From Vicingaceae bacterium (GTDB lineage: Bacteria; Bacteroidota; Bacteroidia; Flavobacteriales_E; Vicingaceae), in assembly GCA_018402765.1 (NCBI GenBank), contig JAGYIE010000003.1:248001-312000 (forward strand): a DNA stretch of 64,000 bases, read 5' to 3'. Made by a program: the position numbers and the translations under genes. Shown in pieces: positions 9,891-20,336 of the stretch (its first letter is position 1; each line of letters begins with the position of its first letter). The notes below the pieces were generated by a model, which worked only from the letters and a program-made list of their open reading frames with translations, searched no databases and was not told the DNA's origin.

Positions 9891-10363
9891 TCTTTGGGGT
9901 TCTTTGGATTTAAACTACACTTAATCATTAATGATAAGGGAGAAATTTTAGTATTTTATCTGACCAAAGGAAATGTTAATGATAAAAACATTAAAGTGAT
10001 AAGTGATATAGCCACAAACTAATTTGTTAAGATAAAAGGAGATAAGGCTTGTGTCTCACATGTATTGTCGGAACTACTGTTTCAAGACGGAATTCAGCTG
10101 ATCACAAAAGTTAGAAAGGATAAAAAAGAAAATACTAACTAATCAAGAAAAGATATTATTGAGAATAAGGTTCACTAATAAAAATTGCAAATGATGAATT
10201 AAAAATAGATCAATTAGAGCATATAAGTCATCTGTCAGTAAATGGCTTTCTTTTTAATATCCGCTCTGCGTTAGCTGCTTATTCCTTTTTTCCTAAAAAG
10301 CCATCAATTAATGTAGATTTTGAAAAACAACCTACCAATCAATTAGCTTTAATCGCTGCTTAA
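9891..10363 (+). pseudogene. Decayed IS982-family transposase (C-terminal portion)
   Basis: Reading through stops and one frame change: GFFGFKLHLIINDKGEILVFYLTKGNVNDKNIKVIS...GDKACVSHVLSELLFQDGIQLITKVRKDKKEN...KIANDELKIDQLEHISHLSVNGFLFNIRSALAAYSFFPKKPSINVDF...NQLALIAA*. This is the characteristic IS982 transposase C-terminal pattern. Confidence 0.85.
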
Positions 10364-10544
10364 ACCGAACTCACGTTATTTTAAGTGACTAAATTTTCTT
10401 TAATCTATGAAATAAGTTGGTCTAAGTATTCATCATTTTGTGGTAAAAATTACCAAAATCTCATTGACTAAAACAATCCATAATTGGAGTAAAGAAGCCA
10501 TTTAAATTGATAAATGGCTCTTTGTTTTGATAAGTTGACAAGTA

Positions 10545-12878
10545 TTATTCTTCTATCTCTTTAGCCCGCTTCAAACGTTGCATGTTATTCTCAGAAGGTT
10601 TTCTTTCTGCTCTTTCTTTGTATAATTTGAATCTGCTAGGCTCCATTTTTGGAGGCCAATAATTATTGTTTCTATCAATGTCGGCAGTTTCTAAGTTTGG
10701 GTCAAGATTAATTTTTACTACTTCCTTTTCAAAGTAGAATAACTTTTTTACAGTCTTGTCGCCCATTCTCCAAATCTCTGCCGGGATGTATTGCTTGTCT
10801 TTGGTGCCATCTTTAAATTCAAATTCCACAATTATTGGCATTGGAATTCCTCCAGGTGTAGAAAAAGTTATGTTGTATAGATTTAAAGGACGGTTAAGTG
10901 TAGATTTTTGCTCCTCATCTAAACCTTTCATGTAATTTTTATAAGCCTCTAAATCAATTTTTGTAGGCTCAAATGGATCATAACTATCGTAAAAGTCATT
11001 GGCTTTTTCATCCGTTACAACTACCGTTTTTGGTTCAAGAGCTTTATTTCGAATAGTACCTATAAAAGCCTCTTTATCTTCATTGGCCCATTGTTTTTGT
11101 TTTGCCAATTCTTTTTTAGGTTCTCTAGTATCAACTTGTAGCCATTCTACTTGGTCTAATGACAAGTCTACATGATCAGTAGTGAAAAACCAACCTCTCC
11201 AAAACCAATCTAAATCTACAGCAGAAGCATCTTCCATCAATCTAAAAAAGTCTGCAGGTGTTGGGTGTTTGAACATCCAAGTTTTGGAATATTGCTTAAA
11301 GGCATAGTCGAAAAGCTCTCTACCCATAATTGTTTCTCTCAATATATTTAATGCAGTTGCAGGTTTTCCATAAGCGTTATTTCCAAATTGAAAAATGGAT
11401 TCTGAATTTGTCATTATTGGTGAGATATTACTTTTATCCCCTTTCATATAATCCACAATCTCGTATGCAGGACCTCTGCGAGAAGGATAATTAATATCCC
11501 ATTCTTGTTCTGCCATATATTGACAAAATGTATTTAAACCTTCGTCCATCCAAGTCCATTGTCTTTCATCAGAATTTACAATCATTGGGAAGAAATTATG
11601 TCCTACTTCATGAATTATAACTGAAATAACTCCATATTTGGTTCGTTCTGTATAGGTTCCATCTTTCTCAGGGCGACCATAATTAAAACAAATCATCGGG
11701 TACTCCATTCCAATTCTTTTCGAATTTACTGATATTGCAACGGGGTATGGATAATCAAATGTATGCGCAGAGTAGCTTTTCAATGTATGCGCAACTGCGC
11801 GCGTAGAATATTGTTCCCACAACGGATTTCCTTCTTTAGGATAAAATGACATTGCCATTACCGTTCTGTTGCCAAATTTTACTGCCATTGCATCCCACAT
11901 AAACTTACGTGAGGTGGCGAAAGCAAAGTCACGAACATTTGTTGCTTTGTACTTCCACGTTTTTGTTCCTTTAGCTTTTTCTTTCTCGTTTTCTTCAGCT
12001 TCTTTTTGAGTTATTATTAAAACAGGTTCAGTCGTATTTTCTGTTGCTTCTGCAAAACGTTTTCTTTGGGTTGCGGTCATTACTTCAGACATATTCTGCA
12101 ATTCCCCTGTGGAAGCAACCACATGGTCTGAAGGAACGGTAATATTTACTTCATAATCACCAAAAGGTAGTGTAAATTCTCCGCGACCTAAGAATTGTTT
12201 GTTCTGCCATCCTTCAGCATCATTGTAAACAGCCATTCTTGGAAAGAATTGAGCAATTGTATACAAGTAGTTATCTTCCTCTTCGAAATATTCATACCCT
12301 GAACGACCGCCAATTTTCATTCGGTCATTTATATTGTACCACCATTTAATTTTGAAAGAAGTACTTGCTCCAGGTTTCAGCGGCTGAGGTAAGTCAATTC
12401 TCATCATGGTCTTGTTGATGGTATAGCTTAATTTATTTCCCTTGCCATCCGTAACCTTCTCCAATTTAAAACCTCCGTCAAATGGATTTATATATTTATC
12501 CAAATCTTCGAAACTTAGACTATCACCTATATTAATGGATTGAATTTTTCTAGTGTCAGAATCCTTAGCTCGAATATTTTGATCAAGTTGCACCCACAAA
12601 TAAGGCAAAATATCAGGAGAATTATTGGTGTAAGTCACTGTTTCATCTCCGTAAATTCGTTGGCTATCATCCTCAAGGGTTATGTTCATTACATAATCAG
12701 CTTTTTGTTGATAATACTGATAGCCAGGATATCCTGATGCAGTTCTAAACGCGTTTGGAGTAGGGAGTTCATCATACAATTGCTTAAAGTAGCTTTTGTT
12801 GGTATTATCACTTTGAGCAATGGAAGTTGATGCCAATAAAAAGGCAAAAGAAAATAAGAGTATGTATTTAATGCGCAT
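10545..12878 (-). CDS. M1-family metallopeptidase (aminopeptidase-like), secreted
   Basis: Signal peptide, HEVGHNFFPMIVNSDERQWTWMDEGLNTF (HExxH-x18-E gluzincin) and GMEYPM exopeptidase-like motif. Confidence 0.93.
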   Translation of the reverse strand: MRIKYILLFSFAFLLASTSIAQSDNTNKSYFKQLYDELPTPNAFRTASGYPGYQYYQQKADYVMNITLEDDSQRIYGDETVTYTNNSPDILPYLWVQLDQNIRAKDSDTRKIQSINIGDSLSFEDLDKYINPFDGGFKLEKVTDGKGNKLSYTINKTMMRIDLPQPLKPGASTSFKIKWWYNINDRMKIGGRSGYEYFEEEDNYLYTIAQFFPRMAVYNDAEGWQNKQFLGRGEFTLPFGDYEVNITVPSDHVVASTGELQNMSEVMTATQRKRFAEATENTTEPVLIITQKEAEENEKEKAKGTKTWKYKATNVRDFAFATSRKFMWDAMAVKFGNRTVMAMSFYPKEGNPLWEQYSTRAVAHTLKSYSAHTFDYPYPVAISVNSKRIGMEYPMICFNYGRPEKDGTYTERTKYGVISVIIHEVGHNFFPMIVNSDERQWTWMDEGLNTFCQYMAEQEWDINYPSRRGPAYEIVDYMKGDKSNISPIMTNSESIFQFGNNAYGKPATALNILRETIMGRELFDYAFKQYSKTWMFKHPTPADFFRLMEDASAVDLDWFWRGWFFTTDHVDLSLDQVEWLQVDTREPKKELAKQKQWANEDKEAFIGTIRNKALEPKTVVVTDEKANDFYDSYDPFEPTKIDLEAYKNYMKGLDEEQKSTLNRPLNLYNITFSTPGGIPMPIIVEFEFKDGTKDKQYIPAEIWRMGDKTVKKLFYFEKEVVKINLDPNLETADIDRNNNYWPPKMEPSRFKLYKERAERKPSENNMQRLKRAKEIEE

Positions 12879-12882
12879 GGTG

Positions 12883-13455
12883 TTAGATAAAATGTGTATA
12901 AATCATAAATAAAGAAAGACTAGCAGCTAAACTACTAAGTGCTGTTTTCCACCAGATAAATTTAAATTTGAAAAATGTTAAAAGTACGTATTGTAGAATA
13001 AATAGTGTGATGATAAATAAGATTTGACCCATTTCTACACCTAAATTAAATGCAAATAGCGGTTTTAATAAAGAAGTTTCTTTTCCGAGTAGAGATTGAA
13101 AAAAATTGGAGAAGCCCATTCCATGCACTAAACCAAACAAGCCTGCTAGTGTAAAGTTTATTTTTTTGAATTGCTCATTTTGATGTGAACTTCTTAAGTG
13201 ATAAATAGCCGTTATGAAAATAGTAACTGGAATTAGAAACTCAACCAAATCAGCTTTTAAAGGTATAATGCCAAGAGATACTAATGCCAATGTGATAGAA
13301 TGGCCAATTGTAAAAGCAGTCACTTGGAGTAAAATGGATTTGATGTCACTCCAATAAAATGAGGCCATCAATGCTGCAATAAACAACATGTGATCATATC
13401 CATTTAGGTCCGTAATGTGCTCAATGCCCAATAAAAAGTAAGTACTAAAATTCAT
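12883..13455 (-). CDS. HupE/UreJ-family membrane protein
   Basis: GIEHITDLNGYDHMLFIAAL, TAFTIGHSITLAL, GLVHGMGFSN: conserved His-rich membrane motifs of HupE/UreJ. Confidence 0.85.
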   Translation of the reverse strand: MNFSTYFLLGIEHITDLNGYDHMLFIAALMASFYWSDIKSILLQVTAFTIGHSITLALVSLGIIPLKADLVEFLIPVTIFITAIYHLRSSHQNEQFKKINFTLAGLFGLVHGMGFSNFFQSLLGKETSLLKPLFAFNLGVEMGQILFIITLFILQYVLLTFFKFKFIWWKTALSSLAASLSLFMIYTHFI

Positions 13456-13940
13456 TTGAGTTGATAGGTAATGGATGGATTATTTTTTCTTAGAATAGTG
13501 CTTTCTTCAAAAGAATCAATCGAAAGCTGCATTAAGTTTTTTTGTTCAGGTAAATCTGAAATAAATAATGTGTTTGATATAGAAATTGTATTTATGTTTT
13601 CTACGTCAGTTATTTCTAAATAACACCATGTTACATCTACCTCAATCTCCTTTCCTAAGTATTTAATTTTTCTACTTTCACCATTTACAGAAATTTCAAA
13701 ATGGTTAGTTAGATAGTTGTTTACCTCCTTGTCAAATAGGTGTTCTTTAGTAATTTTTATTGCTTTATTAAGCTCATTACTTGCACAATATTCTAAATCA
13801 TCAGTAAACAATTTTAACGCAATTTCTAAGGTTTTTCCTTTTTCGTTGTAGTTAATTTGACTTATGCTAACATAAAATTTATGGGCACTTGCAGTAAATT
13901 GACCTCCTACCAATAGGAATCCTATTATCCATTTTAACAT
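13452..13940 (-). CDS. Uncharacterised exported protein (DUF6702-like), partner of HupE/UreJ-like protein
   Basis: Signal peptide followed by HKFYVSISQINYNEKGKTLEIALKLFTDDLE; overlaps the HupE-like gene by 4 nt. Confidence 0.7.
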   Translation of the reverse strand: MLKWIIGFLLVGGQFTASAHKFYVSISQINYNEKGKTLEIALKLFTDDLEYCASNELNKAIKITKEHLFDKEVNNYLTNHFEISVNGESRKIKYLGKEIEVDVTWCYLEITDVENINTISISNTLFISDLPEQKNLMQLSIDSFEESTILRKNNPSITYQLK

Positions 13941-14041
13941 TATCCAAAAATAAGAAAGGTATTTAAGATTCGCATATTTTTAACTGAGAAAGCAACGGGT
14001 ACAAACTATTTTAAGAAACTAGGTTATTTATGAAGATAAGC

Positions 14042-14073
14042 TTTGCAGTTGAACCCATAAAAACATAAATTTG
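14042..14073 (+). promoter_or_regulatory. Candidate Bacteroidota promoter upstream of sucD
   Basis: TTTG (14042-14045) - 20 nt - TAAATTTG (14066-14073), fitting the TTTG/TAnnTTTG consensus; 46 nt before the sucD start. Confidence 0.6.
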
Positions 14074-14119
14074 ACCCCGATAATCAAATCCATTAAAGCA
14101 AAAATATAAAACGCAAATA

Positions 14120-14998
14120 ATGAGTGTTCTAGTAAATAAAAATTCAAAGGTAATCGTTCAAGGATTTACCGGTAGTGAAGGTACTTTTCATGCAGGGCAA
14201 ATGATTGAGTATGGTACAAATGTAGTTGGCGGAGTTACTCCTAATAAAGGGGGACAATTGCATTTAGATAAGCCAGTGTTTAATACAGTAGCCGATGCAG
14301 TAAAAGAAACAGCTGCTGATGTTTCTATTATTTTCGTTCCACCAGCATTTGCGGCTGATGCAATTATGGAAGCGGCAGAAGCAGGTATCAAGGTGATTAT
14401 TTGTATTACTGAGGGAATTCCAACGAAGGATATGATTGCAGTTAAGAATTACATCGCTGATAAAGATTGTCGCTTGATCGGCCCTAACTGTCCGGGTGTA
14501 ATTACTCCAGGAGAAGCAAAAGTGGGCATTATGCCAGGATTTGTTTTTAAGAAAGGAAATATTGGAATTGTATCAAAATCTGGAACGTTAACATATGAGG
14601 CAGCTGATCAAGTAGTGAAAGCCGGTATGGGAATTACTACTGCAATTGGTATTGGTGGAGATCCAATTATTGGAACAACTACTAAAGATGCAGTCGAGTT
14701 ATTGATGAATGATCCTGAAACTGAAGGTATCATTATGATCGGTGAGATTGGTGGAAATATGGAAGCGGATGCTGCAAACTGGATCAAAGAGCACGGGACT
14801 AAGCCTGTAGTTGGTTTTATCGCAGGACAGACTGCTCCTGCAGGAAGAACAATGGGTCACGCAGGTGCTATTGTTGGTGGAGCTGATGATACTGCTGAAG
14901 CAAAAATGAAAATTATGAGAGCTTGTGGAATTACAGTTGCAGAATCTCCTGCTGAAATTGGTATAAAAATGGCCATCTTGATGGGTGTTAATGCTTAA
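14120..14998 (+). CDS. sucD: Succinate--CoA ligase (ADP-forming) subunit alpha
   Basis: [44 protein letters not shown] phosphohistidine loop. Confidence 0.97.
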   Translation: MSVLVNKNSKVIVQGFTGSEGTFHAGQMIEYGTNVVGGVTPNKGGQLHLDKPVFNTVADAVKETAADVSIIFVPPAFAADAIMEAAEAGIKVIICITEGIPTKDMIAVKNYIADKDCRLIGPNCPGVITPGEAKVGIMPGFVFKKGNIGIVSKSGTLTYEAADQVVKAGMGITTAIGIGGDPIIGTTTKDAVELLMNDPETEGIIMIGEIGGNMEADAANWIKEHGTKPVVGFIAGQTAPAGRTMGHAGAIVGGADDTAEAKMKIMRACGITVAESPAEIGIKMAILMGVNA

Positions 14999-15019
14999 TT
15001 TTTTTATAATTACATATAC

Positions 15020-15055
15020 AGCCCCTTTTCTGAAAAGAGATTAGGGGCTTTTTTT
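15020..15055 (+). terminator. Rho-independent terminator after sucD
   Basis: aGCCCCttttctgaaaagagattaGGGGCttttttt. Confidence 0.8.
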
Positions 15056-15239
15056 AATCCAATAATGTTGGTTTATCTAGGCTAACATTATCTAACCAAC
15101 GAAAAGAGTGGATTATTCTTAGGCTATTTGAAAAGAAGCGATCAGTTGCGCATCAATACGTTTTATCTTTTCCTTTCTTACAATTTTACAATAGGCTTTA
15201 CTTATATTTGATAGTTCGAATTCGATTAATATAACATAC

Positions 15240-15986
15240 ATGAAATTATTAGAAGGAAAAGTAGCCTTAATAACAGGAGCTACGAGAGGAATAGGAAAAG
15301 GAGTAGCAGTTAAGTTTGCTGAGCAAGGAGCTCACGTGGCTTTTACTTATGTATCGTCTCCTGACAGAGCTGCAGAAGTAGAAAAAGAATTGACAGCTTT
15401 TGGTGTTAAAACAAAAGGTTATCAGTCGGATGCAGCTGATTATGCGCAAGCTGAAAAACTTATAAATGATATAGTGGCTGAGTTTGGAACAATTGATATT
15501 GTTGTAAATAATGCGGGGATAACACGTGATGGTTTATTGATGCGAATGTCTGAAGAGAACTTCCAACAAGTAATCGATGTGAATTTAAAGTCAGTTTTCA
15601 ATATTACCAAGCATGTACAACGTACTATGCTAAAGCAACGTTCGGGCTCTATCATTAATATGAGTTCAGTAGTAGGTGTAAACGGAAATGCAGGTCAATC
15701 AAACTATGCAGCTTCTAAAGCTGGAATTATAGGCTTTACTAAGTCTATTGCTAAAGAATTAGGCTCAAGAAATATCAGATGTAATGCTATTGCACCAGGA
15801 TTTATTGCAACAGAAATGACTGCAGAGCTTGGTGAAGAAGTTATGCAAGGATGGTTGAAAGGTATTCCTTTAGGTCGCGCAGGAGAAACAGAAGATGTAG
15901 CTAATGTCTGTTTATTTTTAGCTTCTGACTTATCTGCTTACGTTTCCGGACAAACAATTAATGTTTGTGGAGCCATGTTAACCTAA
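15240..15986 (+). CDS. fabG: 3-oxoacyl-[acyl-carrier-protein] reductase
   Basis: SDR with TGATRGIGKGVA, NNAGITRDGLLMRM, YAASKAGIIGFTKS, GFIATEMT. Confidence 0.93.
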   Translation: MKLLEGKVALITGATRGIGKGVAVKFAEQGAHVAFTYVSSPDRAAEVEKELTAFGVKTKGYQSDAADYAQAEKLINDIVAEFGTIDIVVNNAGITRDGLLMRMSEENFQQVIDVNLKSVFNITKHVQRTMLKQRSGSIINMSSVVGVNGNAGQSNYAASKAGIIGFTKSIAKELGSRNIRCNAIAPGFIATEMTAELGEEVMQGWLKGIPLGRAGETEDVANVCLFLASDLSAYVSGQTINVCGAMLT

Positions 15987-16007
15987 TTAAATAGAGGGCC
16001 ACTTTAC

Positions 16008-18089
16008 GTGAATTTTTCAATCATAACAAAATACCCGCTTTGGTTTATATTCTTTTGTGCAGCCTTAGGGGGTATTTATGCATTAGTGCTATATAGAAAA
16101 AATAATAAGTTAAAAGAGTTTCCTATAAACCTTGTTCGGCTAATTGCTGTTTTGAGATTTCTAACGGTAACGATTCTAGGTTTTCTTTTACTTTCTCCAT
16201 ACATTAAGCAATTGGAAAGAATAGTGGAGAAACCAATCATAATTATTGCATTAGATAATTCTGAAAGTATTGCGCTTACTAAAGATTCTGCAAGTGTAAC
16301 GAAAAAGTACACCCAACAAATAGCAGAACTAAAGTCTGAATTAGAATCAGATTTTGAGCTGAAGCTATATACTTTTGGTGAGACGCTTTCAGAAGATGAC
16401 TCCCTAAGTTTTGATCAACGTCAATCGGATATTTCAGCTGTACTCCAAGGAGTAGAGAATAGATTTAGCAATCGAAATGTAGGTGCATTGATAATAGCCT
16501 CTGATGGTATCTATACAAAAGGGAGTAATCCATTATATACATCATTTACTGCAAATTATCCTGTATATACCCTTGCAATTGGAGATACTAGTGTTCAAAG
16601 AGATGCCCAAGTATCTAAAATAGTTGCGAATAAAATCGCTTATTTAGGTAATCAGTTTCCAATTTCAATTCAAATCAATGCGAGTCAATTGAAGGGTAAG
16701 AAGACAACTCTTCAGATTTTTAATGATGGCGATAACGTATTCTCAGCACCTGTAGAATATACTTCCGATGATTTTTTTATAGATATACAAGCTGTCTTGG
16801 AAGCTAGGTCGGTCGGTTTGCAAAAGTTTTTAGTTAAACTTTCTACTGTAGATGATGAACAAAATACTTCAAACAATACAAGTACGGTGTATTTAGATGT
16901 TTTAGATGGTAGAGAGAAAATACTGCTTTTAGCAAATGCACCTCATCCGGATATCGCCGCTATAAAAAGAGCCATTGAGCAAAATGACAATTATGAAGTT
17001 TCAGTAAGCTTAATGGACAAATTTAATGGTAATGTTGATGGAGCCAATTTAGTTATCTATCATAACTTACCTTCAAAGTCAACTGATTTAACTAAGATTC
17101 AGCAGCAAAGCGAGATATCTTCACTGTTTATTGTTGGTCAACAAACGAACATTAATTTATTCAATCAACTGTCATTAGGTGTGCAAATACAGACAGTAGG
17201 TCAGGAATACACGGAAGCTACTCCTAAAGCTAATAAGACTTTTCCATTGTTTACACTAAGTGAACAAACGTTAGAAAATGTAGCAGATTTCCCTCCTATG
17301 GTAGTTCCCTTTGGGAAGGTTAATTCTTCAATATCTGCTTACACTTTATTACAACAAAAAATTGGAGGGGTAGAAACAGAGTCACCTTTGTGGTTTTTTC
17401 TTCAAAAAGAAAATTATAAAACAGGAGTTATATTTGGAGAGGGATTCTGGAGATGGGCCTTAGGAGATTATCAAAAAAATAAAACACGAGAACATATCGA
17501 AGAATTGATAACAAAATCAGTTCAATATTTATCTGTAAAGGCAGATAAAAGTCTTTTTAGAGTCTCGACTGAAAATGATTTCCTAGAGAACCAGCCAATT
17601 ATTTTTGACGCTCAAGTTTATAATGAAAGTTATGAGCTAATCAATGATGGAGAGGTAGGCATAACATTGACGAATAGTAAGGATCAATCATATCAATTTA
17701 CTTTTAGTAAAACGAGTACAGCGTATTACTTGAACGCAGGAAGATTGCCCGCAGATGAGTATCGATATATTGCTGCAACGACATCATTAGGTAAGGAATT
17801 AAAAGAAACAGGAGTTCTAACTGTATTGCCTATACAAGTAGAGTCATTAAATTTAAGAGCCGATAATCAACTTTTGACTAGATTAAGTAGGCAGCATAAT
17901 GGCGCAACTTTTTATTTAGATGATGCAGATCGACTTATTGAAGATCTTAGAAAAAGAGACGATATAAAAGCGATTTCTTACGCTCAAACTCGACTAACAG
18001 ATTTAATTAACAACAAATGGGTTTTCTTTTTACTTCTGGCGCTGTTAAGTGCGGAGTGGTTTATCCGAAAAAGAAATGGTTCATATTAA
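16008..18089 (+). CDS. Membrane protein with VWA-like domain (uncharacterised)
   Basis: GTG start; N-terminal TM helices followed by IIIALDNSESI (MIDAS-like) and GALIIASDGIYTKGSNP; C-terminal TM helix (WVFFLLLALLSAEWFIRKRNG). Confidence 0.75.
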   Translation: MNFSIITKYPLWFIFFCAALGGIYALVLYRKNNKLKEFPINLVRLIAVLRFLTVTILGFLLLSPYIKQLERIVEKPIIIIALDNSESIALTKDSASVTKKYTQQIAELKSELESDFELKLYTFGETLSEDDSLSFDQRQSDISAVLQGVENRFSNRNVGALIIASDGIYTKGSNPLYTSFTANYPVYTLAIGDTSVQRDAQVSKIVANKIAYLGNQFPISIQINASQLKGKKTTLQIFNDGDNVFSAPVEYTSDDFFIDIQAVLEARSVGLQKFLVKLSTVDDEQNTSNNTSTVYLDVLDGREKILLLANAPHPDIAAIKRAIEQNDNYEVSVSLMDKFNGNVDGANLVIYHNLPSKSTDLTKIQQQSEISSLFIVGQQTNINLFNQLSLGVQIQTVGQEYTEATPKANKTFPLFTLSEQTLENVADFPPMVVPFGKVNSSISAYTLLQQKIGGVETESPLWFFLQKENYKTGVIFGEGFWRWALGDYQKNKTREHIEELITKSVQYLSVKADKSLFRVSTENDFLENQPIIFDAQVYNESYELINDGEVGITLTNSKDQSYQFTFSKTSTAYYLNAGRLPADEYRYIAATTSLGKELKETGVLTVLPIQVESLNLRADNQLLTRLSRQHNGATFYLDDADRLIEDLRKRDDIKAISYAQTRLTDLINNKWVFFLLLALLSAEWFIRKRNGSY

Positions 18090-18098
18090 ACTAAATAA

Positions 18099-19670
18099 AT
18101 GAAAAGAATAATTGCAAGTGCATTCGTCCTAATGTTAGGGGCTACCTTATTTGCACAAGAATATGCAGGAACAAAAGAGGATAAATATCCAATTGATATA
18201 AATCCTCAGAGAGTTGTAAAAGGGAAATACTCCGAGTTTGATACTTATGTAAGGAATGCGTTTGAAGCCTACGGTATAGCAGGAATGAGCATTGCCATTA
18301 CCAAAGATCAGCAAGTAATTTTTAGTAACGCATACGGGGTAAAGGATAAACGTTCAGGAGAGCCTATGGATGTTAATTCTGTTTTTGGAATAGCATCACT
18401 TAGTAAAGCCTTTACAGCTGCAGCAGTGGGTATGTTAGTCGATGAAGGAAAAGTGAAATGGAGCGATAGAGTAGTAGATATTTTACCTTCATTTAAATTA
18501 TATGATGATTACGCAACTGCAAATTTTACAGTGGAAGATTTGTTATCTCACCGATCAGGTTACAATACATTTGATGGAGATCTATTATGGTATGGTACTG
18601 ACTATTCTCGATCTGAAATAATAAATAGAATCTCTAAGCTACCGAATAAAACCTCCTTCAGAGAATCTTATGGCTACAATAACATCATGTTTATAGTAGC
18701 AGGAGAGTTGGTGGCTAAAGTTAGCGGTATCAGTTGGGATGAATTTATTGAAACAAGAATATTTACTCCTTTGGGGATGAATTCATCTCGTACATCGACT
18801 ACTAAGTTTTCAGAGGCGGATAATCTAGCAGTTCCTCATGTAAAAGGTGTAGCATCGGAGTTTTTGAATTATGATAATTCCGGAGGTGCAGCTGCGTTGA
18901 ACTCCAGTGTTATGGATTTAAGTAAATGGCTTAGCATGTGGACCAATAACGGAATTTATAATGGGGATACACTGCTAAGTTCTAAAACAGTCAATTATAT
19001 AATATCATTGCAAACGCCACAGCTTGTTTCTAGTTTTGATCAATCAAATGGAATTAATTTTAAAGGATATGGATTAGGTTGGTTTCTATTTGATTACGAT
19101 GGTAAAAAAGTAGCTCATCATGGCGGTGGCTTGCCGGGATTTATTTCTAAAATAGGATTTGTTCCTCAAGAGAAATTGGGATTTGTAGTGCTTACAAATG
19201 ACGAATCTTCATTGCCTGCAGCATTAATGTATAAAATACTTGACGAGTTTATGCATACAGGAGAAACTAAAGATTGGGCTGAATTGTACTTAGGATTTTC
19301 AAAACAGTACGAAGAACGCTTAGAAAAAGAGCGACAAGAGCAATTGGGTAATCGTAACAAAAAAACGAAGCCATCGATTGGCTTAGCAAACTACGTTGGA
19401 ACCTACGAAGATGAAATGTATGGAAAGGCATTGATTTCATTAGAGAAAAAACAGTTGAAGGTAGTTTTAGTCCCTGCTAAGGATTTGTTTAACTCTACTT
19501 TGGAACATTGGGAGTACGATGTTTTTCAAATTAAATTTAAAGATGGTTTCTTACCTGAGGGTTACATTAAGTTTGATGTCATTGATGAAAAAGTAAACGG
19601 ATTTACTATTGATTTACCTAATCCTGATTTTCATTTTTATCACTTGAATTTTAAGCGAATTAAAGATTAG
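18099..19670 (+). CDS. Beta-lactamase-related serine hydrolase (class C/AmpC-like fold)
   Basis: Signal peptide; SLSKAFTA (SxxK), SYGYNN (YxN), HHGGGLPG; DUF3471-like C-terminal domain. Confidence 0.9.
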   Translation: MKRIIASAFVLMLGATLFAQEYAGTKEDKYPIDINPQRVVKGKYSEFDTYVRNAFEAYGIAGMSIAITKDQQVIFSNAYGVKDKRSGEPMDVNSVFGIASLSKAFTAAAVGMLVDEGKVKWSDRVVDILPSFKLYDDYATANFTVEDLLSHRSGYNTFDGDLLWYGTDYSRSEIINRISKLPNKTSFRESYGYNNIMFIVAGELVAKVSGISWDEFIETRIFTPLGMNSSRTSTTKFSEADNLAVPHVKGVASEFLNYDNSGGAAALNSSVMDLSKWLSMWTNNGIYNGDTLLSSKTVNYIISLQTPQLVSSFDQSNGINFKGYGLGWFLFDYDGKKVAHHGGGLPGFISKIGFVPQEKLGFVVLTNDESSLPAALMYKILDEFMHTGETKDWAELYLGFSKQYEERLEKERQEQLGNRNKKTKPSIGLANYVGTYEDEMYGKALISLEKKQLKVVLVPAKDLFNSTLEHWEYDVFQIKFKDGFLPEGYIKFDVIDEKVNGFTIDLPNPDFHFYHLNFKRIKD

Positions 19671-19700
19671 CTCTAAGAATTCAAGTGCTGTAAACAGCAA

Positions 19701-19731
19701 AAGTATCCTATTTCATTAGGATACTTTTTTT
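19701..19731 (+). terminator. Rho-independent terminator
   Basis: AAGTATCCTAtttcatTAGGATACTTttttt. Confidence 0.85.
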
Positions 19732-19900
19732 AGTTAGGGATTGAAATTGTATTTATTCTTTTATTATCAGTATAATTCCTAAGTGGTATCGTTTTGTATA
19801 GATAATAAATTCCTTGTTTTTAGTTTGATGAGTCAATTTATACTTGATTGCCAGTATTAACCATAGAAACGTTTACTTCCTTACTAAGCCTATTAATTCA

Positions 19901-20303
19901 TTACAATGAGGTTGAAGCATTTGAGAGTTCTAAAGTTAGATTTCTTTTAGTCTGATTTGGATAAACTTCTGTCATATTAGGCTTTACATAATTTATTTTA
20001 TGCATGGAATGGTAGGTAAAATAGCCATCAAAGTCAGTTTGTTTTAGTTTGCAATAAGACGTTCCAAAATACAGCTGATAATCAATTACTGAATAGGTAG
20101 ATACCGAATTACATCAACTTTTAGAACTGCTTCACAATCAACATTTCGCCTATTTCAAATGTATCATTACCTTCATCTACATTTGCTAATGATAAAGTAG
20201 TGCCTGAAATCTTTGTTACTTGAGGATAAGCGTTGACCCTTTGTGCGAAACAAGAATACGAAACAGCAATTAATTATAGTATAGAAAATAGATTACGAAT
20301 CAT
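19901..20303 (-). pseudogene. Remnant of an exported protein (signal peptide plus decayed N-terminal region)
   Basis: Minus strand from CAT 20301-20303: MIRNLFSIL*LIAVSYSCFAQRVNAYPQVTKISGTTLSLANVDEGNDTFEIGEMLIVKQF* (stop at 20121-20123), with an in-frame stop inside the signal peptide. A second open segment in another frame (...TYSVIDYQLYFGTSYCKLKQTDFDGYFTYHSMHKINYVKPNMTEVYPNQTKRNLTLELSNASTSL*) ends at 19901. Confidence 0.55.
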
Positions 20304-20336
20304 TTAGTTGGAGTTTTGGTTAAGTGAAGTTGTTAT

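Noticed and set aside
10494-10525. AGCCATTTAaattgaTAAATGGCT hairpin as terminator
   Set aside because: Good stem, but no clean T-run on either strand, and it lies next to decayed sequence; not confident enough to list as a feature.
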